Shown piece after piece: positions 43,739 through 53,031 of a stretch of 64,000 nucleotides of DNA. The notes under the pieces were generated by a model. That model did no database searches. It saw only the letters and a list, made by a program, of their open reading frames with translations, and was not told the DNA's origin. Source of the DNA: Pseudomonas sp. IPO3778 (lineage in GTDB: Bacteria > Pseudomonadota > Gammaproteobacteria > Pseudomonadales > Pseudomonadaceae); assembly GCF_013386825.1 (NCBI RefSeq), contig NZ_JACARC010000077.1, positions 1 through 64,000 on the forward strand, in the 5' to 3' direction. Numbering within the stretch: the first letter of the stretch is position 1; the number at the start of each line of letters is the position of its first letter. Position numbers and translations under genes: made by a program.

Positions 43739-46441
43739 ATGCCCCAGGTGGATCCCGAACTCTTTGACCGTGGCCAGTTCCAGGCGGAGCTGGCATTGAA
43801 GGCAAGTCCCATCGCCGCCTTCAAGAAGGCCATCCGTCAGGCCCGCGAGGTGCTCGACGAGCGCTTTCGCACCGGCCGGGACATCCGCCGGCTGATCGAG
43901 GACCGTGCCTGGTTCGTCGATAACATCCTGCAAAAGGCCTGGGAACAGTTCAGCTGGAGTGAAGACGCCGACATCGCCCTGGTGGCGGTCGGCGGCTACG
44001 GCCGTGGTGAGCTTCACCCTTACTCCGACATCGACCTGCTGATTTTGCTGGACAGCGCCGACCACGAGATCTTTCGCGATTCCATCGAGCGTTTTCTGAC
44101 GCTACTGTGGGATATCGGCCTGGAAGTCGGCCAAAGCGTGCGCTCGGTGGACGAATGTGCCCAGGAAGCCCGCGCCGACCTGACGGTGATCACCAACCTG
44201 ATGGAAAGCCGCACCATTGCCGGCCCCGAGCGCTTGCGCCAGCGCATGCTGGAAGTCACCAGCACTGCACATATGTGGCCGAGCAAGGACTTCTTCCTGG
44301 CCAAGCGCGCCGAGCAGAAAGCCCGGCACCACAAATACAACGACACCGAATACAACCTGGAGCCCAACGTCAAAGGCTCCCCGGGCGGCCTGCGGGACAT
44401 CCAGACCATCCTGTGGGTTGCGCGGCGCCAGTACGGCACCCTGAACCTGCGGGCCCTGGCCGGGGAAGGCTTTCTGGTGGAGAGCGAAAACGCCCTGCTG
44501 GCCTCCTCCCAGGAATTCCTGTGGAAAGTACGCTACGCCTTGCACATGCTCGCCGGACGCTCCGAAGACCGCCTGCTGTTCGACCACCAGCGCTCCATCG
44601 CCACCCTGCTGGGGTTTGAAGGCGAAGACGCGAAGACCAGCATCGAAAGCTTCATGCAGCAGTATTACCGGGTGGTGATGAGCATTGCCCAGCTCAGCGA
44701 CCTGATCATCCAGCACTTCGAAGAAGTGATCCTGGCCCCGGAAGACGAAGCACCACCGCAGCCGATCAACTCGCGCTTCCAGTTGCACGATGGCTATATC
44801 GAGGCACGCAACGACAACGTGTTCAAACGCACGCCGTTTGCCATGCTGGAAATCTTCGTACTGATGGCTCAGCAGCCGGAAATCAAAGGCGTGCGCGCCG
44901 ACACCATTCGTTTGCTGCGGGAAAACCGTCACCTGATCGACGACGATTTCCGCAACGACATCCGCAACACCAGCCTGTTTATCGAGCTGTTCAAGTGCAA
45001 GATCGGCATCCACCGCAACCTGCGGCGCATGAACCGTTACGGGATCCTGGGGCGCTACCTGCCAGAGTTCGGTTTTATCGTCGGGCAGATGCAGCATGAC
45101 CTGTTCCACATCTATACCGTGGACGCCCACACCCTGAACCTGATCAAACACCTGCGTAAGCTGCAGTACACCCAGGTGTCAGAAAAATTCCCGCTGGCCA
45201 GCAAGCTCATGGCGCGCCTGCCCAAGCCCGAATTGATCTACCTGGCCGGCCTTTACCACGACATCGGCAAGGGCCGTCATGGCGATCACTCGGAAATTGG
45301 TGCAGTGGACGCCGAAGCGTTCTGCCAGCGTCACCAACTGCCGTTGTGGGACAGCCGCCTGATTGTGTGGCTGGTGCAAAACCACCTGGTGATGTCCACC
45401 ACCGCCCAGCGCAAGGACTTGTCCGACCCGCAGGTGATCCACGATTTCGCCCAGGCCGTCGGCGACGAAACCCGCCTCGACTACCTGTACGTGCTCACCG
45501 TCTCCGACATCAACGCCACCAACCCGACGCTGTGGAACTCCTGGCGCGCCAGCCTGTTGCGCCAGCTCTACACCGAGACCAAGCGCGCGCTGCGTCGCGG
45601 CCTGGAGAACCCGGTGGATCGCGAAGAGCAGATCCGTCGCACCCAAAGCGCGGCCCTGGATATCCTGGTGCGCGGCGGCAACGACCCGGACGACGTCGAG
45701 CAACTCTGGTCCCAACTGGGGGATGACTACTTCCTGCGCCACACCGCCGGCGACGTGGCCTGGCACAGCGACGCGATCCTGCAGCAGCCGGCGGACGGCG
45801 GCCCCCTGGTGCTGATCAAGGAAACCACCCAGCGCGAGTTCGAGGGCGGCACCCAGATTTTCATCTACGCGCCGGACCAGCACGACTTTTTCGCCGTGAC
45901 CGTGGCCGCGATGGACCAGCTCAACCTGAACATTCACGACGCTCGGGTTATCACCTCCAGCAGCCAGTTCACCCTCGACACCTACATTGTGCTCGACACT
46001 GAAGGCGAGTCCATCGGCGACAACCCGGAGCGGGTAAAAAAAATCCGCACAGGCCTTACCGACGCCCTGCGCAACCCCGACGACTACCCGACCATCATCC
46101 AGCGTCGGGTACCGCGCCAGCTCAAGCACTTCGCGTTTGCCCCCGAGGTCACCATCCACAACGACGCCCAGCGCCCGGTGACCGTACTGGAACTCAGTGC
46201 CCCGGACCGCCCCGGTCTGTTGGCGCGGATCGGCACGATCTTCCTGGAGTTCGACCTGTCGCTGCAAAACGCCAAGATTGCGACCCTGGGCGAACGGGTA
46301 GAAGACGTGTTCTTTATTACCGATGCCGACAACCAGCCGCTTTCCGACCCTGAACTGTGCCGACGCTTGCAGGAAGCCATCGTCCAGCAGTTGAGCGTCA
46401 ACCAGGGGACCGGCGTCGAGATGTCCAGACTAACGATTTGA
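43739..46441 (+). CDS. glnD: Bifunctional uridylyltransferase / uridylyl-removing enzyme GlnD
   Basis: The 900-residue nitrogen sensor that uridylylates PII protein when glutamine is low and removes UMP when it is high. In order: a nucleotidyltransferase domain with GGYGRGELHPYSDIDLLIL near residues 85-103; a linker; an HD hydrolase domain with YHDIGKGRHGDHS near 505-517; then two ACT domains at about 715-800 and 822-895 (LELSAPDRPGLLARIGTIF) for glutamine sensing. AAAGGAAA precedes the ATG. The length is normal. A REP doublet follows. Confidence 0.97.
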   Translation: MPQVDPELFDRGQFQAELALKASPIAAFKKAIRQAREVLDERFRTGRDIRRLIEDRAWFVDNILQKAWEQFSWSEDADIALVAVGGYGRGELHPYSDIDLLILLDSADHEIFRDSIERFLTLLWDIGLEVGQSVRSVDECAQEARADLTVITNLMESRTIAGPERLRQRMLEVTSTAHMWPSKDFFLAKRAEQKARHHKYNDTEYNLEPNVKGSPGGLRDIQTILWVARRQYGTLNLRALAGEGFLVESENALLASSQEFLWKVRYALHMLAGRSEDRLLFDHQRSIATLLGFEGEDAKTSIESFMQQYYRVVMSIAQLSDLIIQHFEEVILAPEDEAPPQPINSRFQLHDGYIEARNDNVFKRTPFAMLEIFVLMAQQPEIKGVRADTIRLLRENRHLIDDDFRNDIRNTSLFIELFKCKIGIHRNLRRMNRYGILGRYLPEFGFIVGQMQHDLFHIYTVDAHTLNLIKHLRKLQYTQVSEKFPLASKLMARLPKPELIYLAGLYHDIGKGRHGDHSEIGAVDAEAFCQRHQLPLWDSRLIVWLVQNHLVMSTTAQRKDLSDPQVIHDFAQAVGDETRLDYLYVLTVSDINATNPTLWNSWRASLLRQLYTETKRALRRGLENPVDREEQIRRTQSAALDILVRGGNDPDDVEQLWSQLGDDYFLRHTAGDVAWHSDAILQQPADGGPLVLIKETTQREFEGGTQIFIYAPDQHDFFAVTVAAMDQLNLNIHDARVITSSSQFTLDTYIVLDTEGESIGDNPERVKKIRTGLTDALRNPDDYPTIIQRRVPRQLKHFAFAPEVTIHNDAQRPVTVLELSAPDRPGLLARIGTIFLEFDLSLQNAKIATLGERVEDVFFITDADNQPLSDPELCRRLQEAIVQQLSVNQGTGVEMSRLTI

Positions 46442-46466
46442 TTTTTAACTGTGTGAATGGGACTCA

Positions 46467-46553
46467 GGTGGGAGCTGGCTTGCCTGCGAGACGGGCACCT
46501 CGGTGTATGTGGTACACCGAGGAGATGCCATCGCAAGCAAGCGAGCTCCCACA
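46467..46553. repeat. REP doublet between glnD and dapC
   Basis: GGTGGGAGCTGGCTTGCCTG and CAAGCAAGCGAGCTCCCAC form imperfect inverted arms. The loop contains the perfect palindrome CCTCGGTGTA/TACACCGAGG. It lies in the 142-base glnD-dapC gap and ends 30 bases before the dapC start. Confidence 0.85.
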
Positions 46554-46583
46554 GGGTCCGTGCTCACCCTGATAGAGGCCCTC

Positions 46584-47783
46584 ATGAACAACGCCCTGAA
46601 CCAGCTGCAGCCCTACCCGTTCGAGAAACTGCGCCTCCTGCTGGGCAGCGTCACGCCGAACCCGGACAAACGCCCGATCGCCCTGTCCATCGGCGAGCCG
46701 AAGCATAAATCCCCGCAGTTCGTCGCCGATGCGCTGGCCAACAGCCTGGACCAGATGGCGGTCTACCCGACCACCCTCGGCATCCCCGCCCTGCGCGAGG
46801 CCATTGGCGCCTGGTGCGAACGTCGTTTCAGCGTGCCCAAGGGCTGGCTCGACCCGGCGCGCAACATCCTGCCGGTGAACGGCACCCGTGAAGCGCTGTT
46901 CGCCTTCACCCAGACCGTGGTCAACCGTGGCGACGACGCGCTGGTGGTCAGCCCGAACCCGTTCTACCAGATCTACGAAGGCGCGGCCTTCCTCGCCGGC
47001 GCCAAGCCGCACTACCTGCCATGCCTGGATGAAAACGGCTTCAACCCGGATTTCGACGCAGTGTCGCCGGACATCTGGAAACGCTGCCAGATCCTGTTCC
47101 TGTGCTCCCCTGGCAACCCGACCGGTGCATTGATCCCCGTCGACACCCTGAAAAAGCTGATCGCCCTGGCCGACGAATACGACTTCGTGATCGCCGCCGA
47201 CGAGTGCTACAGCGAACTGTACTTCGACGAACAGACCCCGCCGCCGGGCCTGCTCAGCGCCTGCGTGGAACTGGGTCGCCAGGACTTCAAGCGTTGCGTG
47301 GTGTTCCACAGCCTGTCCAAGCGCTCCAACCTGCCGGGCCTGCGTTCGGGTTTTGTAGCCGGTGATGCCGAGATCCTCAAGGGTTTCCTGCTGTACCGCA
47401 CCTACCACGGCTGCGCGATGCCGGTGCAAACCCAGCTGGCGAGCATTGCCGCCTGGCAGGACGAGGCCCACGTGCAGGCGAACCGTGATCTGTACCGCGA
47501 GAAATTCGATGCCGTGCTGGCCATTCTCAAGCCAGTGCTGGATGTGCAAGCGCCGGACGGCGGCTTCTACCTGTGGCCGAATGTGAATGGCGACGATGCC
47601 GCCTTCTGCCGCGACTTGTTCGTGGAAGAACATGTGACCGTGGTGCCGGGTTCATACCTGTCGCGGGAAGTGAACGGTTTCAACCCGGGCGCCGGGCGTG
47701 TGCGCCTGGCGCTGGTTGCGCCGCTGGCGGAATGTGTGGAAGCGGCCGAGCGGATTCGCGACTTCATCACTCGCAATAAATAA
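46584..47783 (+). CDS. dapC: Succinyldiaminopimelate transaminase
   Basis: A 399-residue fold-type I PLP aminotransferase of the succinylase branch of lysine and diaminopimelate synthesis. The cofactor Lys is in FHSLSKRSNLPGLRSGF near residues 238-254. SIGEPKHKSP near 34, NPTGALIP near 180 and the C-terminal Arg in GRVRLALV are also present. The ATG at 46584 has AGAGG 7-8 bases upstream; the frame upstream of it is REP sequence. The substrate is assigned from the family and from dapD and dapE nearby. Confidence 0.88.
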   Translation: MNNALNQLQPYPFEKLRLLLGSVTPNPDKRPIALSIGEPKHKSPQFVADALANSLDQMAVYPTTLGIPALREAIGAWCERRFSVPKGWLDPARNILPVNGTREALFAFTQTVVNRGDDALVVSPNPFYQIYEGAAFLAGAKPHYLPCLDENGFNPDFDAVSPDIWKRCQILFLCSPGNPTGALIPVDTLKKLIALADEYDFVIAADECYSELYFDEQTPPPGLLSACVELGRQDFKRCVVFHSLSKRSNLPGLRSGFVAGDAEILKGFLLYRTYHGCAMPVQTQLASIAAWQDEAHVQANRDLYREKFDAVLAILKPVLDVQAPDGGFYLWPNVNGDDAAFCRDLFVEEHVTVVPGSYLSREVNGFNPGAGRVRLALVAPLAECVEAAERIRDFITRNK

Positions 47784-47797
47784 TTGCTCTAAATAGG

Positions 47798-47924
47798 TGG
47801 CGAGGGCGCTTGCTCCCGCTCGGCTGCGCAGCAGTCGTAAACTGGCTGATGGGGTTTTCCTGCATGAATGGAGTCGCCAGCGTTGGGGCGACTTCGTCAC
47901 CCAGCAGGAGCAAGCTCCCTCTCT
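47798..47924. repeat. Second-family inverted repeat between dapC and the antiporter gene
   Basis: GTGGCGAGGGCGCTTGCTCCCGCT and CAGCAGGAGCAAGCTCCCTCTC are inverted arms with a few mismatches, around an 80-base loop containing GGCTGCGCAGCAGTCG. This GCGAGGGAGCTTGCTCCCGC type differs from the GTGGGAGC repeats elsewhere in the window. It sits between two convergent genes. Confidence 0.8.
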
Positions 47925-47942
47925 AGAATAAGCAGCGCGGTA

Positions 47943-49586
47943 TCATTTGATGTGTCCCAGATTCGCCTCACTCATATCCAGATCTGCCAACACCTCCCGC
48001 AGCACGTCATCACCAATCTGGTGGTGACGGCTCAGGCTATACAACTCCAGGCGCTGCGCCCGCAGGGCCTTGAGCCGTAGCTTGCGCTCCAGTTGATCCA
48101 TCTGAAACGCCAGCGCCTGGGCTTCAGCCGAATCATTGAACACTTCCAACTGATGACGATATTCCGACATCAACCGCGCCTTGAGTTCGGTGGCCAACGC
48201 CGCCTGGGCGGCATCCTGGGGTGCCGCGTCAGCGGGCTCTTCGACCTCCAGGGCATGGATCGCTGCTTCCGCGGTTTTCTTCCAGGCGTCGCGCACCTCC
48301 CGGCGGCGCTTGTCGTCCGGGCTTTTTTCAATGCCCCGCAGTAGAAGTGGCAAGGCGATGCAGGCAGCGACCAGTGACAGCAGGATCACGCCGGCGGCGA
48401 TGAAGATCAGCAGGTCACGCTCAGGAAAATCCTGGCCCGGCGCCAACAGCAATGGCACCGACATCACACCCGCCAACGTCACCGCACCGCGCACCCCGCC
48501 TACCGTCAACAGCCAGCAGGAGCGGGCGGTCGGCACCAGCGTCAGCTCACTTTTCCCACGCAAGCGTCGGAGCAATCCCGACAGGCGCCAGATGCTCTGC
48601 ACCCAGACAAACCGCAACACCACCAACACCAGGAAAATCGCGATCACATCCAGGCAGCGGTACAGCAATGTGGGCCACAACGTCGGCTCATGGCTGACTA
48701 CCGCCTTGATGATGTCCGGCAATTGCAGGCCCAGCAGCAGGAAGATCAGGCCGTTAAAGGCAAACTCCAACAGCGACCACACGCTTCGGTTGAGCAGCCG
48801 GGTGCTGGTCTGGCGCGGCAGCAGGTCGAGCCAGCTTTGCATCATCCCCGCGGCCACCGCCGACAGGATGCCCGACGCGCCAAGGCGTTCCGCCAGCACG
48901 TAGGCGGCAAACGGCAGCAGTAACATGAAGACTACGTGGGTCGCCGGGTCGTCCCAGCCCCGGGCGATCATCCAGGACCTGAGCCGGCCCACCAGCCAGC
49001 TCAGGGCCACACCAATGGCCAGGCCCCCGACGGCGACGAGCACAAATGTCAGGCTGGCATTGGCCAGGGAAAACACCCCGGTCACTGCCGCCACCAGGGC
49101 GAACTTAAAGGTCACCAAGCCCGACGCGTCGTTCATCAACGCCTCGCCCTGCAGCATATGCATCAACGGCGTCGGCAAACGGTTCTGGGAAATGGCCGAC
49201 ACCGCCACGGCATCCGTCGGCGACAACACGGCCGCCAGGGCAAACGCCACCGGCAGGGGAATACTCGGCAATAGCCAATGAATGAAATAACCCGCACCCA
49301 CCACGGTAAACAGCACCAACCCCACCGCCAGCGTCAGGATCGGCCCGCGCAGGCGCCACAATTCCCGCTTGGGCATGCGCCAGCCATCGGAAAACAGCAG
49401 CGGCGGCAGGAACAGAAACAGAAACAACTCCGGGTCCAGGGCAACATGCAGCCCCAGGGTCGGCCACGCCAGCAAGGCACCGGCGGCGATCTGCACCAGT
49501 GGTAACGGCAGTGGGATAACACGCCCGACCAGGCGCGAAACGCTGACCAGCATCAGCAGGATGAGTACGGTGTAGGCGGTTTGCAT
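47943..49586 (-). CDS. Na+/H+ antiporter of the CPA1 (NhaP-like) family
   Basis: A 547-residue inner-membrane cation/proton antiporter. About 12 hydrophobic helices fill residues 1-420. The CPA1 motifs are FLFLPPLLFSDGWRMPKREL near 53-72, LSPTDAVAVSAI near 109-120 and GEALMNDASGLVTFKFAL near 137-154, with the transport Asp in NDAS. The last 120 residues are a charged cytoplasmic tail (SPDDKRRREVRDAWKKTAEA...). The ATG at 49586 gives a membrane helix at once; the upstream frame to 49748 is unsupported. Which ion (Na+, K+ or Li+) it exports is not clear from sequence. Confidence 0.92.
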   Translation of the reverse strand: MQTAYTVLILLMLVSVSRLVGRVIPLPLPLVQIAAGALLAWPTLGLHVALDPELFLFLFLPPLLFSDGWRMPKRELWRLRGPILTLAVGLVLFTVVGAGYFIHWLLPSIPLPVAFALAAVLSPTDAVAVSAISQNRLPTPLMHMLQGEALMNDASGLVTFKFALVAAVTGVFSLANASLTFVLVAVGGLAIGVALSWLVGRLRSWMIARGWDDPATHVVFMLLLPFAAYVLAERLGASGILSAVAAGMMQSWLDLLPRQTSTRLLNRSVWSLLEFAFNGLIFLLLGLQLPDIIKAVVSHEPTLWPTLLYRCLDVIAIFLVLVVLRFVWVQSIWRLSGLLRRLRGKSELTLVPTARSCWLLTVGGVRGAVTLAGVMSVPLLLAPGQDFPERDLLIFIAAGVILLSLVAACIALPLLLRGIEKSPDDKRRREVRDAWKKTAEAAIHALEVEEPADAAPQDAAQAALATELKARLMSEYRHQLEVFNDSAEAQALAFQMDQLERKLRLKALRAQRLELYSLSRHHQIGDDVLREVLADLDMSEANLGHIK

Positions 49587-49747
49587 AAAACGGGATTCCC
49601 GGACAATCAACTTGCAACAACACACATCAGGCAACAACTCGCCGTTGAAGTGCCATATTAGCCGCCCATGCTGCGCGATGGCCTTTGCACAAAAGTCGCA
49701 CCCTGCAGCACGCAGGTGTGACGAGCGGCGCCGAAAGCCGCTGGCCA

Positions 49748-49756
49748 TGGCATAAT
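49748..49756 (+). promoter_or_regulatory. Candidate extended -10 promoter for the YffB-like gene
   Basis: TGG-CATAAT is an extended -10 about 43 bases before the coding start. No good -35 is visible, as can happen with extended -10 promoters. Confidence 0.35.
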
Positions 49757-49798
49757 CCGTGACCTTTCATCTGTGTCAGCCCAAAGGGGGGCAATTCC

Positions 49799-50161
49799 TT
49801 GACCGATTCAAGCAAAACGTTGCACCTTTTCGGCATCAAAGCATGCGACACCATGAAAAAGGCGCGCACCTGGCTCGATGAACACGCCGTCAGCTATGAG
49901 TTTCATGACTACAAAACGGCCGGTATCGACCGCGAACACTTGACCCAATGGTGCAATGAGCACGGTTGGCAGGTGGTTTTGAACCGTGCGGGCACCACCT
50001 TTCGCAAACTCGAAGACGAACGCAAAGCCGATCTCGACCAAGCGAAAGCCATTGAATTGATGCTCGCGCAACCCTCGATGATCAAGCGCCCCGTGCTTGA
50101 TCTCGGTGACAAAACCCTGATTGGCTTCAAGCCAGATAGTTATTCGGCGGCCCTCAAGTAG
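49799..50161 (+). CDS. ArsC/Spx-superfamily thioredoxin-fold protein, YffB-like
   Basis: A 120-residue protein of the ArsC/Spx superfamily, closest by eye to YffB. The single active-site Cys is in GIKACDTMKKARTWL near residues 13-27, and the conserved Arg/Thr strand follows in NRAGTTFRKLED. The frame must start at the TTG at 49799, since the next ATG (49852) would remove the active-site Cys; AAAGGGGGG lies about 7 bases upstream. True arsenate reduction is not implied. A glutathione-linked thiol role is suggested for YffB. dapD follows 33 bases later, so it may share a transcript; in E. coli yffB is next to dapE. Confidence 0.82.
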   Translation: MTDSSKTLHLFGIKACDTMKKARTWLDEHAVSYEFHDYKTAGIDREHLTQWCNEHGWQVVLNRAGTTFRKLEDERKADLDQAKAIELMLAQPSMIKRPVLDLGDKTLIGFKPDSYSAALK

Positions 50162-50194
50162 GCCAGCCCACTCCATTTTTGTAGAGGTAACAGC

Positions 50195-51229
50195 ATGTCC
50201 AATTCCCTGTTCAGCCTGGGCTTCGGCGTCGGCACACAGAACCGCCAAGGTGCTTGGCTGGAAGTGTTTTACGCACAACCGCTGCTCAACCCTTCGGCTG
50301 AAATCATCGCAGCCATCGCACCGATCCTCGGTTACACCGAAGGCAACCAGGCCATTACCTTCACCGTGGCCCAGGCTTCGCAACTGGCTGACGCGCTCAA
50401 AGGTGTCGATTCGACCCAAGCCGCCCTGCTGACCCGCCTGGCCGAAAGCCACAAGCCGCTGGTGGCCACGCTGCTGGCCGAAGACGCCGCGCTGACCTCC
50501 ACGCCTGAGGCCTACCTCAAGCTGCACCTGCTGTCCCATCGCCTGGTCAAGCCACATGGCCTGAGCCTGGCCGGTGTGTTCCCGCAGTTGCCGAACGTGG
50601 CCTGGACCAGCCAGGGCGCAATCGACATCGCCGAACTGGCCGAGCGCCAACTGGAAGCCCGCCTGCGTGGCGAGTTGCTGGAAGTGTTCTCGGTGGACAA
50701 GTTCCCGAAAATGACCGACTACGTGGTGCCGAGCGGTGTGCGTATCGCTGATGCCGCGCGGATCCGCCTGGGCGCCTACGTGGGCGAAGGCACCACCGTG
50801 ATGCACGAAGGTTTCGTCAACTTCAACGCCGGCACCGAAGGCCCGGGCATGATCGAAGGCCGCGTGTCGGCCGGCGTGTTCGTCGGCAAGGGTTCGGACC
50901 TGGGCGGCGGTTGCTCCACCATGGGCACCCTGTCGGGCGGCGGCAACATCGTGATTAAAGTGGGCGAAGGCTGCCTGATCGGCGCCAACGCCGGTATCGG
51001 CATCCCGTTGGGCGACCGTAACACTGTGGAATCGGGCCTGTACGTCACTGCCGGCACCAAGGTGGCGCTGCTGGACGAGGCCAACCAGTTGGTCAAAGTG
51101 GTCAAGGCCCGTGAGCTGGCCGGCCAACCGGACCTGCTGTTCCGCCGCAACTCCGAGACCGGTGCCGTGGAGTGCAAAACCCACAAATCGGCCATCGAAC
51201 TGAACGCAGCGCTGCACGCTCACAACTAA
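50195..51229 (+). CDS. dapD: 2,3,4,5-tetrahydropyridine-2,6-dicarboxylate N-succinyltransferase
   Basis: A 344-residue trimeric acyltransferase that succinylates tetrahydrodipicolinate with succinyl-CoA in lysine synthesis. It is the long Pseudomonas-type DapD: about 150 residues of N-terminal domain, then a left-handed beta-helix of hexapeptide repeats from about 175 (VVPSGVRIADAARIRLGAYV), with GEGTTVMHEGFVNFNAGTEG and GRVSAGVFVGKGSDLGGG. GAGGTAAC precedes the ATG. A strong hairpin follows 20 bases after the stop. Confidence 0.95.
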   Translation: MSNSLFSLGFGVGTQNRQGAWLEVFYAQPLLNPSAEIIAAIAPILGYTEGNQAITFTVAQASQLADALKGVDSTQAALLTRLAESHKPLVATLLAEDAALTSTPEAYLKLHLLSHRLVKPHGLSLAGVFPQLPNVAWTSQGAIDIAELAERQLEARLRGELLEVFSVDKFPKMTDYVVPSGVRIADAARIRLGAYVGEGTTVMHEGFVNFNAGTEGPGMIEGRVSAGVFVGKGSDLGGGCSTMGTLSGGGNIVIKVGEGCLIGANAGIGIPLGDRNTVESGLYVTAGTKVALLDEANQLVKVVKARELAGQPDLLFRRNSETGAVECKTHKSAIELNAALHAHN

Positions 51230-51249
51230 GCAGCGACTCGATGCCACTG

Positions 51250-51280
51250 ACGGCCCACACCTGACCGGTGCGGGCCGTTT
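51250..51280 (+). terminator. Terminator-like hairpin after dapD
   Basis: ACGGCCC and GGGCCGT pair, with an inner CACC/GGTG stem, and are followed by only TTAT. It lies 18 bases before the csdA start. Confidence 0.65.
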
Positions 51281-51298
51281 ATACGAGCCTTGATCACC

Positions 51299-52504
51299 AT
51301 GCTTGTGCCCTCTCCCTGGCGCGCCGACTTTCCGGCCATCGCCACCCTGCAACGGCAAGACCAGACCTATCTGGACAACGCCGCCACCACGCAAAAACCT
51401 CAAGCCCTGCTGGACGCCATCAGCCATTACTACGCCAACGGCGCAGCCAATGTGCACCGTGCCCAGCATCTGCCGGGCGCCCATGCGACCCAGGCTTTCG
51501 AGAACAGTCGCAGCAAGGTGGCGCAGTGGCTGAACGTCGGCGACGACGGGCAAATCATCTTTACCCACGGCGCCACTTCGGCGCTGAATCTCCTGGCTTA
51601 TGGCCTGGAGCACCTCTTCAACCCGGGCGATGAGATTGTCATCAGCGCCCTGGAGCACCACGCCAACCTGCTGCCCTGGCAGCAGTTGGCCAAACGTCGC
51701 GGGGTCGAGTTGGTGGTTCTGCCGCTCACCGATGATGGCTTGATCGACCTGCAAGCCGCCGCCGAATTGATCGGCCCGCGTACCCGACTGCTGGCGGTGA
51801 GCCAACTGTCCAATGTACTGGGTGCCTGGCAGCCCTTGCTGCCGTTGTTGGCGCTGGCCAAAGCCCACGACGCCCTGACGGTGGTGGATGGCGCCCAAGG
51901 CATCGTCCATGGTCGCCACGACATGCAAGCGCTGGGCTGCGACTTCTACGTGTTTTCCAGCCACAAGCTCTATGGCCCGGATGGCGTCGGCGTGCTGTAT
52001 GGCCGCACTGAAGCCCTGCATCACCTGCGCCACTGGCAGTTTGGTGGCGAGATGGTGCAGCAGGCTGATTATCAAAGTGCCAGCTTCCGCCCCGCGCCCC
52101 TTGGCTTCGAAGCCGGGACACCGCCCATCGCCAGTGTGATCGGCCTGGGGGCAACCCTGGATTACCTGGGTTCCCTGGATCAACAGGCAGTGACGGCCCA
52201 CGAAGCCGCCCTGCACGACTACCTGCTGCGTGGCTTGCAAGCACGCAAGGGTGTGCGCCTGCTGGGCTCGCCGCAGGTGGCCTTGGCCAGCTTTGTGGTA
52301 GAAGGCGTGCACAACGCCGACCTCGCCCACCTGCTGACCGAACAAGGGATTGCCGTGCGCGCCGGCCATCATTGCGCAATGCCGCTGCTCAAGCAGATGG
52401 GGTTGTCGGGGGCGATTCGGGTGTCGCTGGCGCTGTACAACGATTCCGATGACCTGGAGCGCTTTTTTGAAGCCCTGGATCAGGCCCTGGATATGTTGCG
52501 ATGA
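51299..52504 (+). CDS. csdA: Cysteine desulfurase CsdA
   Basis: A 401-residue class V PLP enzyme that removes sulfur from cysteine as a protein persulfide. YLDNAATTQKPQALLDAI near residues 21-38, the PLP Lys in FSSHKLYGPDGVGVLYG near 217-233, and the short group II active-site loop with Cys in RAGHHCAMPLL near 355-365 are all present. I chose the ATG at 51299; a TTG three codons earlier also opens the frame. Its stop overlaps the start of a SufE/CsdE-type partner, and tcdA lies just beyond. That points to CsdA rather than SufS of an iron-sulfur operon. Confidence 0.9.
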   Translation: MLVPSPWRADFPAIATLQRQDQTYLDNAATTQKPQALLDAISHYYANGAANVHRAQHLPGAHATQAFENSRSKVAQWLNVGDDGQIIFTHGATSALNLLAYGLEHLFNPGDEIVISALEHHANLLPWQQLAKRRGVELVVLPLTDDGLIDLQAAAELIGPRTRLLAVSQLSNVLGAWQPLLPLLALAKAHDALTVVDGAQGIVHGRHDMQALGCDFYVFSSHKLYGPDGVGVLYGRTEALHHLRHWQFGGEMVQQADYQSASFRPAPLGFEAGTPPIASVIGLGATLDYLGSLDQQAVTAHEAALHDYLLRGLQARKGVRLLGSPQVALASFVVEGVHNADLAHLLTEQGIAVRAGHHCAMPLLKQMGLSGAIRVSLALYNDSDDLERFFEALDQALDMLR

Positions 52505-52914
52505 ATTTGCCGACCGAGGCAGTCCTCGCGCTGGAAGCGTTTCAAGCGGTTGGCAGCTGGGAACAACGGGCCCGCATGCTGATGCAATGGGGCGAGCGCT
52601 TGCCCGTCTTGCCGGATGAGGACAAGGTCGATGCCAACCTGGTGCAAGGCTGTGAAAGCCTGGTGTGGCTGGTGGGGCACTTGCACGACGGCCACTGGCA
52701 GTTTGCCGCCAGCAGCGATGCACGGCTGATTCGCGGCCTGGTGGCGTTGTTGCTGGCGCGGGTTAACGGCTTGGCGGCCGCCGAATTGCAGGCGGTCGAC
52801 CTGCCCGGCTGGTTTGAACAACTGGGCCTGTCGCGGCAGTTATCACCGTCGCGCAGCAATGGGTTGAATGCCGTGCTTCAGCGCATGCGGGCGTTGAGCC
52901 TTACACAACACTAA
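52501..52914 (+). CDS. csdE: Sulfur acceptor protein CsdE (SufE family)
   Basis: A 137-residue SufE-fold protein that takes the persulfide from CsdA and passes it on. The acceptor Cys is in VQGCESLVWL, near residue 51. VDANLVQG before it and the helical C-terminus LTPSRSNGLNAVL-like block (QLSPSRSNGLNAVLQRM) are family features. Its ATG overlaps the csdA stop by four bases. In E. coli CsdA-CsdE works with the tRNA enzyme TcdA, whose gene lies convergently about 120 bases on. Confidence 0.9.
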   Translation: MNLPTEAVLALEAFQAVGSWEQRARMLMQWGERLPVLPDEDKVDANLVQGCESLVWLVGHLHDGHWQFAASSDARLIRGLVALLLARVNGLAAAELQAVDLPGWFEQLGLSRQLSPSRSNGLNAVLQRMRALSLTQH

Positions 52915-53007
52915 ATGTGGGAGCGGGCTTGCTCGCGAATGCGGTGTATCAGTCGACATTTCCGGTGACTGACACTCCGCTTTCGCGAGCAAGCCCGCTC
53001 CCACATT
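52914..53007. repeat. REP doublet between csdE and tcdA
   Basis: AATGTGGGAGCGGGCTTGCT and AGCAAGCCCGCTCCCACATT are perfect inverted arms, extended by CGCGAA/TTCGCG. The element begins at the last base of the csdE stop codon and fills the gap between two convergent genes, where it could serve as a two-way 3'-end structure. Confidence 0.9.
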
Positions 53008-53031
53008 TTGATCTTCGCTCAGCGCGCAGAG

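Noticed and set aside
49808..52723. A 971-codon minus-strand frame opposite the YffB-like gene, dapD and csdA
   Set aside because: It lies wholly opposite three well-supported genes and shows only low-complexity, Gln/His/Gly-rich composition.
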